Of a stretch of 64,000 nucleotides of DNA, positions 1 to 11,133 are shown piece by piece (the first letter of the stretch is position 1; every line of letters starts with the position of its first letter). The DNA is from Blasia pusilla (taxonomy: Eukaryota > Marchantiophyta > Marchantiopsida > Blasiales), in NCBI GenBank assembly GCA_050084515.1, contig CM114273.1, forward strand, positions 4,712,001 through 4,776,000. Direction: 5' to 3'. The position numbers were made by a program, and so were the translations under genes. The notes under the pieces were generated by a model. The model searched no databases. It was not told the DNA's origin and saw nothing but the letters and a program-made list of their open reading frames with translations.

Positions 1-1418
1 AGAGGATGCCTCAGAGAGAATGCTAGAAAAGTTGATTTGATGCAGATTCTTGGAGATATGCTCTTGAAGTCGATCAAGCCCTTCTGTAATCAGTTGATTG
101 AAAGGGAGTAGAATTGCTTGTGTAGCAAGAGGAAGAAGAGCTCGTGCAGATCTCAGTTGTTGTTGAAATAAAAAGTCCCCCTCCTCTACATGGACGATAT
201 GATCCATCAAGATAGATGTATCTTCTTAGAGAAACCTAGAAGCCATAACCGGTGCTACCAACGCCCAACTCCCCAAAAAGGCTACGGGAGCAGATGCGAC
301 TGTGGAGGACAGTCCCATCCCTCCAAAATAAATAGGCAAGATAGCTTGTCGTGAAGCAAAGACACCATCCTCTCCCTCAAAGGTATTTGGGCCAAGAAGT
401 TGACCAAAAGTTGCCAAGATAGAAGCGTCAAAAGAGGCCGACCGATGTAAGAACCTTGAAGTGGGAGGACAAGTACGAAGAAGGTAGGAAGGACGTCGTA
501 GAAAACATTGGAAGAGAATCCCATAAGCCACTTGGGGATCCCCTAGATGAGGTAACAAATGAAGCCATTCCACGTCTGTCAAAAGGGCCTCATCCAAGAA
601 CTTTGAGACATAGTCGATGAAGCCAATTGGGACCCCAAGAACTCTAACCCCTTCAATATAGATGGGAAAATCAGAAGTAGGTGGGGTGAATGTTGAGGGA
701 AGGCATGAAGGAGACCATACTCCACATTTACTAGGTTGGACTTTAAGGTTTAAGAAAGAGAGTTGCTCCATGAAATGGGTATAAGCAGGAACCACTTTAG
801 AAGGAGGACCTATAATGTGAGTGTTGTCAGCAATAGAAGGGAAAAGACAAGATGGAAATGCTTGCGCTGATGCTCGAAGGGCACGAAAATGGGCAATGGC
901 AAAGAGTGGGCCACCCATGGGATCACCTTGACGTGTGCCACAAGCCGATTGTAGAATACTATATTCCCCAAAAGTAGCATGATGGGAATAGATAATGGGC
1001 ATGTCATAGGCATAGAAGGAGCCAAAAAATGGAATGAGGCTCGCGAGTTGTCCTCCTGCACAACGTAACTCCTCAAAGATGGCACCAGGAGAAAATAAAT
1101 TGAATGCGTTAGCCACATCGACTTGAATTGCTACCCAATCTGGATGAATATCAAGAGTGGGCGAATCCCATGCACCACAGCCTCACAACCTCCAGGAGTT
1201 GCCACTCCAAATTGATGAGGAAATAAGTGGGTACTAAAGTGAGGACGAAATTGCAAGCATGGGGATTGACTAACCAAACAGTATAAAACCTCTCCAATAG
1301 CCAAAGGGCGCACACCTGAAGGAGGAACGAGCTTGAATGTTAGAATCCGGATCCCTTTGTGGCGGAGGAAGGATGTGGCTTGATGATGATGTATAGATTC
1401 AAGATTGGAGTTGCCCAT
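1..1418 (-). pseudogene. Non-LTR retrotransposon reverse transcriptase, broken, runs off the window
   Basis: Remnant of a non-LTR-type reverse transcriptase (RVT_1 family), which copies element RNA into DNA. The N-terminal part (1418 down to 1131) contains a GVRPLAIGEVL-like block and a VATPGGCEAVVHGIR block. The reading then shifts frame near 1120-1131 and continues to 226 with the finger/palm motif GTRQGDPMGGPLFA. The catalytic FADD box is degraded to IADN (IADNTHIIG), so one catalytic Asp is lost. Below 226 the similarity continues in another frame to base 1 without a stop, so the element extends past the left edge. At least two frameshifts plus the damaged active site make it inactive. 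A second, more decayed copy lies on the plus strand at about 47300-49090. The family call is from motifs only; the clade is not determined. Confidence 0.8.
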
Positions 1419-1539
1419 GTGTTATTTTGACTTCAATTTTGTTGTATGGTCTTAGAATTCATATAAGTATATTTGAATGTGTACATTGATCTACATGTGT
1501 ATTAGGAAGATCAATGGATAATGCCTTTTAGAAGACACG

Positions 1540-1598
1540 CTTAAGTCCACGCATATGGACATGTCCGCGGACGCATAATTTGTCCACATGCTACCTTG
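1540..1598 (+). repeat. hAT-like MITE, right-end fragment
   Basis: This stretch matches the right terminus of the MITE family defined by the intact copies at 2280-2610 and 28439-28757: paired TCCA/TGGACA motifs followed by the end ACCTTG. The left part is missing. It abuts another truncated copy that begins at 1599. Confidence 0.6.
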
Positions 1599-1889
1599 CA
1601 CAAAAAAGGACAATTGTGGACATGTCTAGGGATATGGATTGCAAGAGGTGGGGCCCACACTTATAGTTCATGATGGAAGGCAAGGCAAGGGCAAATGGGG
1701 CAATAAGGGTGGAGGGAGTGGAGGTTGAGGGAAGAAGAAACCGGAAAGTATGGAATATAAATGTAAGTGGGAGGAATGAGAAAGAAGGGGAAGATAGGGC
1801 CCATACAGAAAAATCCTTCCATAGGACAAACATAAGTCCATGGACATAGACATGTCCGCGAACACGGACTTTGTCTACATGAAACCTTG
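1599..1889 (+). repeat. hAT-like MITE copy, left end truncated
   Basis: It has the same internal order as the intact copies: a GGATTGCAAGAGGTGGGGCC-like block, purine-rich GGAGGG tracts, a TCCTTCCATAGGAC-like block, then the right end finishing in AAACCTTG at 1889. It begins inside the left terminal region, so the first ~10 bp of the terminal inverted repeat are missing. No protein is supported; open frames across it come from the purine-rich composition. Confidence 0.65.
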
Positions 1890-2138
1890 CTTGTCCATCT
1901 GGACCCCACCTTCCCCTTCTTTCTCATTCCTCCCACTTTCTTATGTCTTCCATAATTTCCCGTTTCTTCCTCCCTCCATCCCCACTTCATTCCCCATTAT
2001 TTCCCCATTCTCCCTTGCCCTACCTTCCAACATGAACTATAAGTATGGGCCCCACCTCTTGTAATCCACGTCCATGGATATGTCCAAACTTGTCTGTCTT
2101 AGGGAGGGACTTGAATTATTCATTTTCGTACAACCATG
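1890..2138 (-). repeat. hAT-like MITE copy in inverted orientation
   Basis: This is the reverse complement of the same family, directly abutting the plus-oriented copy at 1599-1889 and ending in the family terminus CAACCATG at 2138. The pair forms a roughly 500-bp imperfect palindrome that could fold into a long hairpin if transcribed. Confidence 0.65.
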
Positions 2139-2279
2139 GGATAGTGACCCTTCATCTTTAGGACAATAAATGGAAGAGCATCTTGCTACCCTAATGATGA
2201 TGCATCATCCATTAAGAGTTGGAGATAATATATATGTCAATGATGCATAAGGAAGATGCAAGATATGATGGGTTGGATT

Positions 2280-2610
2280 CATGGTTGCACAAAAATGGAC
2301 AAGTGTGTCCCTATGAAGAACGTGGACAAAAAAAGTTTGAATATGTCCACAGACATGGATTGCAAAATATGGGACCCACAATTATAGTTCATGGTGGAAG
2401 GCAAGGCAAGGATAGGCGAGGCAATAAGGAGGGAGGGAGTGTAAGTGGGAGGAGGAAGAAATGAGAAAGTGTGGATCACGACGGCAAGTGGGAGGGATGA
2501 GAAAGAAGGGGGAGATGGAGCGCACATGGACAAGTCCTTCTATAGGAAAGACGTAAGTCCACGGACATTAACATGATCGCGGATATGGACTTTGTCCATA
2601 TGCAACCTTG
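2280..2610 (+). mobile_element. Non-autonomous hAT-like MITE with 8-bp target duplication
   Basis: A 331-bp element bounded by CATGGTTGCA on the left and TGCAACCTTG on the right, a 10-bp terminal inverted repeat with one mismatch. It is flanked on both sides by a perfect GTTGGATT (2272-2279 and 2611-2618). An 8-bp duplication with CA-starting termini fits the hAT superfamily. It has no transposase. Other copies in this window with perfect 8-bp duplications lie at 28439-28757 and 32236-32470. Confidence 0.85.
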
Positions 2611-2682
2611 GTTGGATTTCTTGTGCAGTATTGCATAGTTAGGTGCGAGTGCCATGATAACAAGATTACATATGAACAAATT

Positions 2683-3269
2683 TCGTTCCCACAAACATGT
2701 CCATGTTTGTGGATCTATGTCCGACCTATGGAAGGACTTGTCCATATGGGCCCCATCTTTCTCTTCTTTTTCATTTCCTCCATTTTCTGACGTGTTCCAT
2801 ACTTTCCTGTTTCTTCCAATGTTTTCATATGGATCAAGTCCATGTCTTGAACTTACGCCCATCCTATAGAAGAACTTGTTCATGTGGACTCCTTCTTCCC
2901 CTTGTTTCTCATTCCCCCCACTTCCCTTCGTGATCCGCAATTTCTCGTTTCTTCCTCCTTCCATCTCCACTCCCTCCCCCCTTATTGCCCTACCCGCTCT
3001 TGCTCTGCCTTCTTCCATGAACTATAACTATGGCCCCCACCTTTTGTAATACATGTCCAAACTTGTCCGTCCATGTCCATCCTAGGGACGGATTTGTCTA
3101 TTTTTCTGCAACCATGGTTTCCTACTCCCTCCATCCCCACTTTCTCCCCCCCTCCATCATGAACTATAAGTGTGGAGCCCACCTCTTATAATGCTTGTCT
3201 ATGGATATGTCCAGACTTGTCCGTCCATGTTTGTCTTAGGGATAGACTTGTTTGTTTTTTGCAACCTTG
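2683..3269 (-). repeat. Cluster of truncated inverted hAT-like MITE copies
   Basis: Three inverted pieces of the same MITE follow one another: about 2683-2830 (internal), 2835-3116 (ends in the family terminus CAACCATG at 3116) and 3117-3269 (ends GCAACCTTG). Together with the intact plus copy at 2280-2610 they make a second large imperfect palindrome. No gene is supported here. Confidence 0.6.
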
Positions 3270-5350
3270 CATGATTATCCATGATGTGGCTAGAGTTTTT
3301 GAACCACAAGATAGTGCCGTGGAGTCTGAGTTTCAGATCCAAAATGAGGAGAGTTCGGGCAACTGACTATTTACCACAGTCATTTATTTTTTCAAAGGTG
3401 GTGAGGACCACATCGACGGACCCTCATTGAGTGACTCCTACTTCTAGAGAAGGATTCCATGGCTCAAAGTCTGTCGAGTGGTGTGATATGTATGTCAATG
3501 GAGAGTTTGTAAGTTTAAGAATAACTCAAGTCAAGTACGATATTATGGGTGGCAATAATAGTATATAGAGCACCCTTTTTTTCTTCCATGGATTTTTTGG
3601 GAGTGGTATCAGCCAAGGTGTTCTAGTTGGTTGTATGAGAGTATTAGTTGTGTTTGTGTAGGTGGGGTTGAGTTGATGACTTCTTATGTGGAGAGTCTAA
3701 TGGAGCTATAACTCCGTAAAGGGTCTTGTGGCATATGGCTCGTCAATAAAACGGTCATAGTGGTTAGGATGATAAAGTTCCAAATAGGCTAGCTATTGAG
3801 TGAGTGATGGTCATCCTTGTATTGGATTCTCAACATCCACTTATAGTTGTATACCATTAATTTGATCGGCCCCTTTATATGAAGAGAAGCCTAGATTGAT
3901 GGTTCCCACTTAGACGTCAAAGGAGTCATAGTAATATGACATAGGTGATTTAATTGTGGAGTAGCATTATTAGGATTATCTAACCCTATATTGCATGAGG
4001 GTATGGGGCACCCTGATGCATTTGGGGGGTTCAAGTATGCAGCCCTTAATATGCTCAAACAACGCACGGTACAAAAAAATTTATATTAATATTAAATTAA
4101 TGAAGAAAATAGGTACAAAAAACCTAGTTTCTGGAGTAGTCAAATAGTCGGGAGCATTCTCGTATGTCAAGTTATCTTCATGTTCAGGTTCCATCAAAGC
4201 TCTTATGTAAGCACACGGATGGACTAGGCCACTTTGTGCTCGTGAGGAAGAAGATGGTGAGATACAATAGTTTTGCTAATCCCAACATGTTGGCCATTAT
4301 CAAAAAATAATTTTGGCCCTTTTTGGAAGAGTGTGTGGTAACATGGTTCTTATCACGATATTTGTAGTCAAGCCAAAGGAGGTATAATTCCTTCATAGAG
4401 AGGCTATGTGTCTAGTTAGGTATGGAGAGGCCAAGAGTGACATGTTGGCCTCTCCCAATCACTTGTGTGCACCAATCATCCTTTCCCACTTTGGAGGTTC
4501 TTAATTAGGTAGGAACATTCTATATAGGTAAACATGACATGTAGACACATGTCACCTTATTGGAGCCTTAGGAGGCTTTATAAGGGTATATCCCCACGGG
4601 ATGCTAGAGATGCTTATCTTTCCATATTGAAAATCATATGTATATGCTTTTGACATTATCAAGGAGTATTCTTAGTTGAGGTTTATGGTTGGAGGAGCAC
4701 GACCCAAGAGAGGGTATTCCTATGATGATAGTGTGTCATATTTGTACATGGTGTGTTTGATGCCAAGCTTGGATATTGTTCCTTAGGGGTGATAGTTATG
4801 TCATAGATACTCACAGTGTATATTGGATGGTTAATATTCATTTGGAGTGACATAGATCCCATGGGTTCAACAAGTATTGGTCCTCTTGATCTTACTAGCA
4901 AAAAGGTGAATTTAATTCTTGATGGAATGATTGACTATTTGGGGTTGGAGGGACTCAACAACTAGCTAAGGGAAGGATTGTATGGCATTGGATGTTGTTT
5001 GGTAATATGTATGCGAGAGGATAGAATTGGGTTTTTCAATTTACAATGAAGCTCCAATTCTTAAAGGAAAAATCCAATTTTGGAGATCCTATTCTAAAAT
5101 TTCATAGTTCTACAAAGAATCCTCCCAAAAATCAAAGATGTAACCAAGGAGGTACAACACCATACTCCCTACCAACACACCATACGAGTATGTCATTGTC
5201 GCAATCGCACAAGTGCACACCATCGCACTATCTGACTCATGCTCTAGCTGGAGTCTAACAACTAACTCATGTGGAGTTATGTACTCTGTGGGTGATATGC
5301 TCCCAATAGAGGTATGTATCTGAAAGGGACAATGCTCAATATTTCCTTTT
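3270..5350. other. Gene-poor AT-rich stretch, probably decayed retroelement DNA
   Basis: I see no coding region here. GTGGTATCAGCC near 3604-3615 resembles the initiator-Met-tRNA primer-binding site used by many plant LTR elements, but no clean LTR end precedes it. A short TATA-like GCTTTATAAGGG occurs near 4570-4580 downstream of decayed direct and inverted repeats. This is most likely old LTR-element debris. Confidence 0.35.
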
Positions 5351-5352
5351 CG

Positions 5353-5990
5353 TTATCCCAATTCCAAACATGACGCCTTCCCTAACTTTAAGGGTTGCGC
5401 TTTCCATTCAAGTAGGATGCATTGAGGGTGGTACACCATACCTATACGACTAACCAAGAAAAACACTCCAGCTCTATTGTCCAAAAACACTACACTAGGT
5501 GTTACCATGGCTTGCTCTATGGATGGTCGACCTGGTATATCCACCAACTTCACCGACGTAGCTTGCCATAATTGAGTGTAGGACGTCTTGAGTATATGCT
5601 CCAAGGGCAGGTCCACCAACTCCTCAACAACCACCTACGAACGAGAGGCAATCACCTCTCCATGCTCACACAAGGTGACGGTTAGCCGAAACACCTCCGT
5701 TGGTCCAACTCCAATCATCGCCAACTCCATGGTGGAAATAAACTGAGCGTGGCTCACCCTAGTGGCCACCTCCAAAAATATGGTCAACATTGGCTCGACC
5801 CAAGGTGGCAAAGGATTCATCTCTCCAACTCCTCATGACGTCAATGAATCTGCCTCACAAATGGGCACTATTGGTCGTCTAGGCTTCGACGGTGTGTGAA
5901 GTGCCTCTTACAATGTAAACGAGTGGGAGATTATCGTGTGCCTACTCCTCTTGAACATCAATCTATAGTGTTGCAAAATCATTCATTCAG
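5353..5990 (-). pseudogene. Ty3/gypsy protease-region fragment (same family as the 19-25 kb element)
   Basis: Reading the minus strand from about 5820 to 5353, the translation aligns with the protease region of the plus-strand element at 19290-19690. Shared blocks are VGPTEVFRLTVTLCEHGE, VVEELVDLP, VKLVDIPGRP and GMVYHPQCILL. The aspartic protease active site, DSG in the 19-kb copy, is EWK here, so the enzyme is dead. Stops interrupt the frame. It shows that the methyltransferase-bearing family has more than one copy in this window; only the protease region and its upstream flank remain. Confidence 0.7.
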
Positions 5991-6310
5991 TAGGACATAT
6001 TCACACCACTGATCTGCACCTAAACACACTCATGTTAGTATGGTCTGAGTCAATCACCCTTTCAATTCCCGAGCTCTCAACTTGGCCATTCATCAAGCTC
6101 AACCCTCCTAGTTCCTCAGTTCCCAACACGTGCAAGTCTTCCTAGACTTGGGACACACTTTTTGGATAGTTGAGGCATCTTAAATGATGTTCACACGCCT
6201 AGCGATCCCAAGAGTCCAATGGGCCTCACACGAGTCTCTAACTAGGCATAGGTTGGAATCCGAGAGTGATCTCCGAGATCCACTCCCTTAGACTTGACTA
6301 GTCATATAGA
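5990..6310 (+). repeat. Dispersed repeat 'family B', partial copy
   Basis: This stretch resembles 47880-48230. Both contain ACACACTCATGTTAG, then a GTCAATCA block, then a block ending in TGGGACA(C/A)ACTT and a GATCC/GATATCC-type block, in the same order. There is no coding capacity. In the other copy it forms most of an insertion that splits a reverse transcriptase, so it is probably LTR-like mobile DNA. The superfamily is not established. Confidence 0.5.
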
Positions 6311-6359
6311 TGAAAACAAAGTCGTTGTCTTAAAATTCTTGGATCAATATGAATCATGA

Positions 6360-6690
6360 TTTATCTATTAAATTATTGACACGTGTCATGATCTAAGTCG
6401 TCAGACTCGCTGTCGTGCCACATCATATGCTGACGTGACGATCATATTATATGACTAGGATTTGTCATTATTACGCGATGTGGTGATGTGTCAGTCATTA
6501 AAATATATGACTAGGTCTTTCATCCCAAAATGACTCTAGTCATGGTATAGTAGATGACTAGGTCTTTCATCCCAAAATGACTCTAGTCATGGTATAGTAG
6601 ATGACTAGGCCTTTATGACTCCATGAGTCACCAATCATTTTAACACACATATGACTCAGGCGAGTCATATGAGCCAATCATAAATTCCAT
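6360..6690. repeat. GACTAG/AGTCAT-rich region with a 47-bp tandem duplication
   Basis: Two adjacent copies of a 47-bp unit begin at 6507 and 6554, with a diverging third start at 6601. The surrounding 300 bp are packed with ATGACTAG, GAGTCAT and similar half-palindromes in both orientations. No coding sequence is seen. Confidence 0.7.
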
Positions 6691-6744
6691 ATATTTCTTC
6701 TAGTGGTAGAACCTATTAGCCCTAAATTTCAACAACACCGTCTT

Positions 6745-7700
6745 CAAGTATCAAGCGTGTCCCTCTAGTGACTTCGAATAGATGAGTATCTCATGCCTAT
6801 AGATGATCATATACTCGTATGTCTCCTCATGAAAGATGGAGTTCACTAACTCCTTCTTCATAGGAACCTCAGAAACCAATGTCATCTGCAACCAATTTCC
6901 TTTTATTGAGATGCTCAACCTCAATGGTCTTTGCCTTAGGTCTACCTTATACGCCACTAGGAATGTGTTTCCCAAGACTCCTTTGATTTTATATATATTG
7001 CACACATTGAAGTTCTCCTTCAACTCCAATACTTTGTATCCTAAGGTGAACCCCAAAACTAACTTTGAGGTCGGATAAGATTTGCCTCCAATAAAACCTA
7101 TCCGAATAGGTTCGTCTACCTGAATGGTTGAAACCCCAATCTCTCCACGATCCTCAGACTCAAGAAGGAGTACAAAGCACGTGTATCAACGAGCAACAGC
7201 ACATCGCGATCAAAAATCTCGGATCTTAAGTACACCAGTATGAGTGTCCTCTTGGTAACTTGAAGGGACGTCTCCAGACCTCCCGCTAACAATTGCTTAA
7301 CAGTAAAACGCAATCATACTCCATTACTAACCTTAGGCTTCAAACACCTCTTGGCGATGTGCCCAAACTCACCAAAATTGTAGCAAGTCACTTCGATGCT
7401 CCCTAACTTTAGATGCCCCATTCAGCTTCGCATTGGGTTCCACTTGTTTTGCTGTCGGGACGAGAGACTATTCTTGGTCGTGCTCACCCCCACTCCAAAC
7501 TCTCTTGGATGCCACTTTGTTTTTCGAAATTTTTTAAAAACCTTTATGCTCAAAGGATCTTTGATCTACAACCTCATTATCCACTGTCCGCTCTGTTAGC
7601 TTCAAAAGTTCCGCACACGTGTTTGGTAACTCCGGCATTCTAAAGAGAGCCTTCTCTACACTTGGCATTAGTCTAGTAAAGAAGAAATTTCTTATAAGAT
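6745..7700 (-). pseudogene. Second, conventional Ty3/gypsy gag-pol remnant
   Basis: Minus-strand remains in the expected order. A CCHC zinc knuckle lies at about 7345-7387 (CYNFGEFGHIAKRC, with the second Cys changed to Phe). A retropepsin follows at 7313-7116 (LLLVDTRALYSFLS, where the family has D-T-G). A stub of reverse transcriptase ends in YRHEILIYSKSLEGHA at about 6751-6800, where Y-x-D-D is expected. Most of the RT and all RNase H and integrase are missing. The protease is of a different type from the DSG protease of the 19-kb element, so this is a separate lineage. The zinc-knuckle Cys, the protease Gly and the RT Asp residues have all been lost. Confidence 0.75.
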
Positions 7701-7754
7701 CAATAAATCTAGTTTGTGAAAATTATGACCAAAATCCAAGCATAGATTGTTGTG

Positions 7755-8075
7755 CATACGGTTTTTTTTAATCTAAAAATGGATAAAATTAGGAGGATGG
7801 CGATAAGATGATGGAAGGATGAGCCATTTACCCGTGCAATTTGTAGGGCGTAGAGATGATCGACCATGTGAAGATACGGTGACCGCGTTAGCGGCATCCA
7901 CATGTGATGTTACCTTTCTAGGAAAGTTGTTGGTGGGACGCACATGGGGAGGATAACTCATACATGTATATGTATGAATCTATTTTGTTTATGGGTGAAA
8001 TCGATATGTGTGTTGGGAAGATTTATGTTGTGTGGTGTATAAATGTGACTAGCAACATATATGTACACTACACAT
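7755..8075 (+). pseudogene. Deleted fragment of the methyltransferase-bearing gypsy family
   Basis: Bases 7755-7955 match 19905-20090 of the 19-25 kb element, the linker between protease and methyltransferase (FAG/VGRR-type coding with a GELL-like block). At about 7960 the match jumps directly to the terminal LTR segment found at 24600-24726 and 25217-25346. All of the methyltransferase, RT and integrase sequence is therefore missing. The adjacent match is on the opposite strand to the protease fragment at 5353-5990, so these are separate or rearranged insertions. Confidence 0.6.
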
Positions 8076-8079
8076 TATC

Positions 8080-10500
8080 AATTGGTAAACTGATTCAAAC
8101 GCAGAAATGAAGGTCGCCTCGAGCTTATCCATGGGGTCGTGTTCTTACTAACTTTCTGCTTTAAAAAATTTAACCACAACTTCAAGAAGTAGGAACATTA
8201 AATTGCACCAAAACAGCTTTTGGCATATGAAGCGTTTGATATGTACAAAATTGCTCCGAGATTAATAAACTAAAATATATCCACTCACTTCATGAAATAA
8301 AAATCCCTCCAGCTCCTTCTTTTCTTTGTATGACGCGGGTCATATCGACAGCAGCTAACGGTATTGATACCTAAACTAGACCAGGACCTGATTTTTTTTC
8401 TATACCATTAGTCCCTTTGTCCATCTCTGTCCCTACGCTTTCTTTCTATTTATAGCAAGACTTTTTCGACCCACATAGTAGGGTAGAGTTGAAACGATGT
8501 TAGGGGAAAAAGATCGATCGGCGGATCCAGGCGTCGACTAGTTTAGCGACGATTTCAGATTCGGCGGGGGCCAAATCTAGCCGGGACACGGCCGTGTGCA
8601 CCGCCGAGCGGCCCCGGAATCAGCAGCCTAAACCTGAGAACCGGGCGCCGTCAGAGCTCACCACAGTTGCGAAGTGATCGCAGTTCGTTTTTCTAACGGC
8701 CCGGCCCGGCGGGCAGCTCCGACGGGCCGACATTCTGTACGCGGCACCGGGAAGGCGCGGTCGGACCGAAGGAGAGGAAGGGGGCGGAAGTAGCTCGCTG
8801 TGAGAGGTTGGTTCGCCCGTCGACTTCGGAAGGAAGAGTCAGGACACCGGACAGACAGGGAAGAGCAGAGGAGCGGCAGCAGTCTGATGATAGGGACGGC
8901 CGTATGTCGCGAGGGAGAGAAGGCGGACAGGACAGGTGCAGTGAATCCATCGGTGAGCGCGCGCGGGGCTTCGTCAGAAGCGACAGGGAGCAGCGTGGGG
9001 CCCGCTCAATAAACGACACGCGATCCCATCATTCCTTTTGTGGGTAACTGGCTCCCTAGAGGCCTAGCTAGCTGGCTAGCGGACACGGAAAGAGGGAGAG
9101 TAATGCGTAGGCGACAGTGATGTGGCGTAGACAACGACGCTCGACTCGATCTCGTCAGCCGGCACGTACGAGCGTTCATCACTGTCGCTGTCTCAGGATT
9201 GCGAGCGAGCCATCTGGGCGACTGCGCCGCGTGTCGTCATAATGCGCCTGCCCACCGATTGACACATCACGAAGCAGTTTCTCTTTCTCTCAAGGCCGAG
9301 CGACTGGCTGCTGGCATGCGGTTGCCATCGTCGTCAGACGAGACCCCATGCACACGTACGTAAATGCGACGCCTCCCTCCCTACGATCGGCGGAAGATCG
9401 CGACGACTTTAATCACGCCGTCACATGACCGCGAGCTAGTTCATCCTAAACACGGGAGCGAGCTTCCACTTCGCGGCGTCCCGCTCCTCGACATAATGCA
9501 ACGCGGCTCCCGCAAACTGCTGCGCTGTAATGGCTTTTCTGACAGTATCCATCCCGGCCAACGCCTCTCCCTACGTTCACTACCTGCCATTAAGGAGAAG
9601 CCTTTCATTTCCATCCATATGTCCCTCGATTTCCATCCCATTCCTTCCACGCCGAGCTCCGTAGGGCTTTCCTCATCTCCCACGCCTGCGTTGCTCTCCT
9701 CGCGGTCGGTGCGATACGTTGAGTGGGACGGCGAATGAGGCCCGACGGAGCGGATCACGGCGCTAGACGGGGTAGCTCTCTTCGTGCGTCGCGGAAAGTG
9801 CTTAGGCTCCCAGACAAGTCGTGAAGAACAAGAGGCTTCAATGAAAGCGGGCGATGGAAAAAAAAAAGGGGGGACTCGGAACGTGAAGAGAGACCATTTC
9901 TTGAGGATGAAAGGGGGACGGTCCATACCTCTCGCGATTGCGAATGCGGCTCCGGGGCGAAGGCAGGTAACATCAGAGCGCGCGCGCATCAGATCATGGG
10001 GGCCTCTGAAGCGCGGACTGACGATACTCCGGTCACAGATCCGGTCATGATTTCACGTCGTGGGCGTTGAGACATGCGGGACGCGAGGAGGACTCGGCCG
10101 ATGCTTCGCACATCGTGAAACACTCTACCGAAAGGTAGATGCGGGTCGAATCGCGTGGTCGCGAGAGGAAATTGTGGGGTGGGGCCGGAAGCGAGAGACG
10201 CACTGTCGACTAACATGTGATGGGCAACGTCCAGAGCTTGCGCACTGCTAGGCCGGGGATTTTATTTCTCCAGAACATGTGAAGAGGTGCCGAGTTCAGA
10301 AAAGCTGAGACTGCCTTCACGGCTTGCGAAGTCCGCAGGGATTGCAGTCACAATACAAAACTCTGCCATACTTGACACTCGTAATTCCGTGAAAAATCGA
10401 TTATCATCCTATCGACACGCGGCCGCAGCCCTGTCCGACATCGGGCTGAGGCAGCGCAGTCGTCTGCACTATCACTAACTACCAATGGTCTCATCCGTCT
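8080..10500. other. Transition into a GC-rich island; no supported gene
   Basis: From about 8500 the sequence becomes GC- and CpG-rich. Several overlapping open frames exist on both strands (for example 9364-9738 plus and 9441-9989 minus), but they have no recognisable domains and are expected by chance at this composition. This is the 3' flank of the minus-strand gene at 11134-13281. A TTTATT at about 10260 (AATAAA on the minus strand) could be a distant polyadenylation signal. Confidence 0.4.
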
Positions 10501-11133
10501 CATAGGGATGATGATGATGATAAATCCGCCAGTTGTCGTGACTGCAGACGGAATTCGATCGCCGAACCAGTCACGACAGACAGAACTCTAATTATTCTAC
10601 CTCCACGCACATTAAGCCCCCTGCCCTTCCTGCACGAATCGAGATCGACCGAGGAGAGGAATGTGCCGCATCCCACTAATTCTACGCAAAATTGAAATTC
10701 AAAGAACTTATATGATTTATAGCACACAGCTCTGCACATGGTGGTGATGAGACAATTCTTCTTGAGAAGACTCCTCATCCGTCGTCGAGGAGTTCGACGC
10801 TGTGACCTTCCTCGCAAGCTCGCTCGCACGCACTTCTCCCCGCCAGTGCCCTGGAAGCGTTTGCTTCTCGCGCCGGCCTCCGGTCCTCGGCAGGGGGCTC
10901 TCGCCTTAGCCGCCGTCATGAACCACAGCTCTCGCCAGCCCCAGCGAAGAGAAGTCGCAATAGAAAGAGGTATATGTACAGACCCGCGGCGACGCCCCCC
11001 GTCTTCCTTCCGGCGGTGGTCGGGCAGGTGGCTCTTCGGCAAGGACGGGTGGTCGGATTTGGGGCGGGGGGGGTTGGGAGGGGGATGCATGAATTGAATG
11101 AAGTGTATACGACGACGACGAAAACGACAGCGA
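10500..11133 (-). other. Likely 3' UTR/downstream region of the GT47 gene
   Basis: Immediately downstream of the stop (minus orientation) is a CGTCGT-rich run near 11100-11130, then C-rich sequence, then lower-GC sequence near 10690-10740. Frames crossing it in either direction show no domains. The transcript end is not determined. Confidence 0.35.

Noticed and set aside
3604-3615. Primer-binding-site-like TGGTATCAGCC
   Set aside because: No CA-ending LTR precedes it and no gag follows, so it is not called as a feature.
6360-6690. Short repeats considered as a CRISPR array
   Set aside because: The units are contiguous with no spacers and lie in plant nuclear DNA.
9364-10250. Overlapping open frames on both strands in GC-rich DNA
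   Set aside because: No domains, Arg/Ser/Pro-biased composition on both strands and mutually overlapping frames, as expected in GC-rich non-coding DNA.
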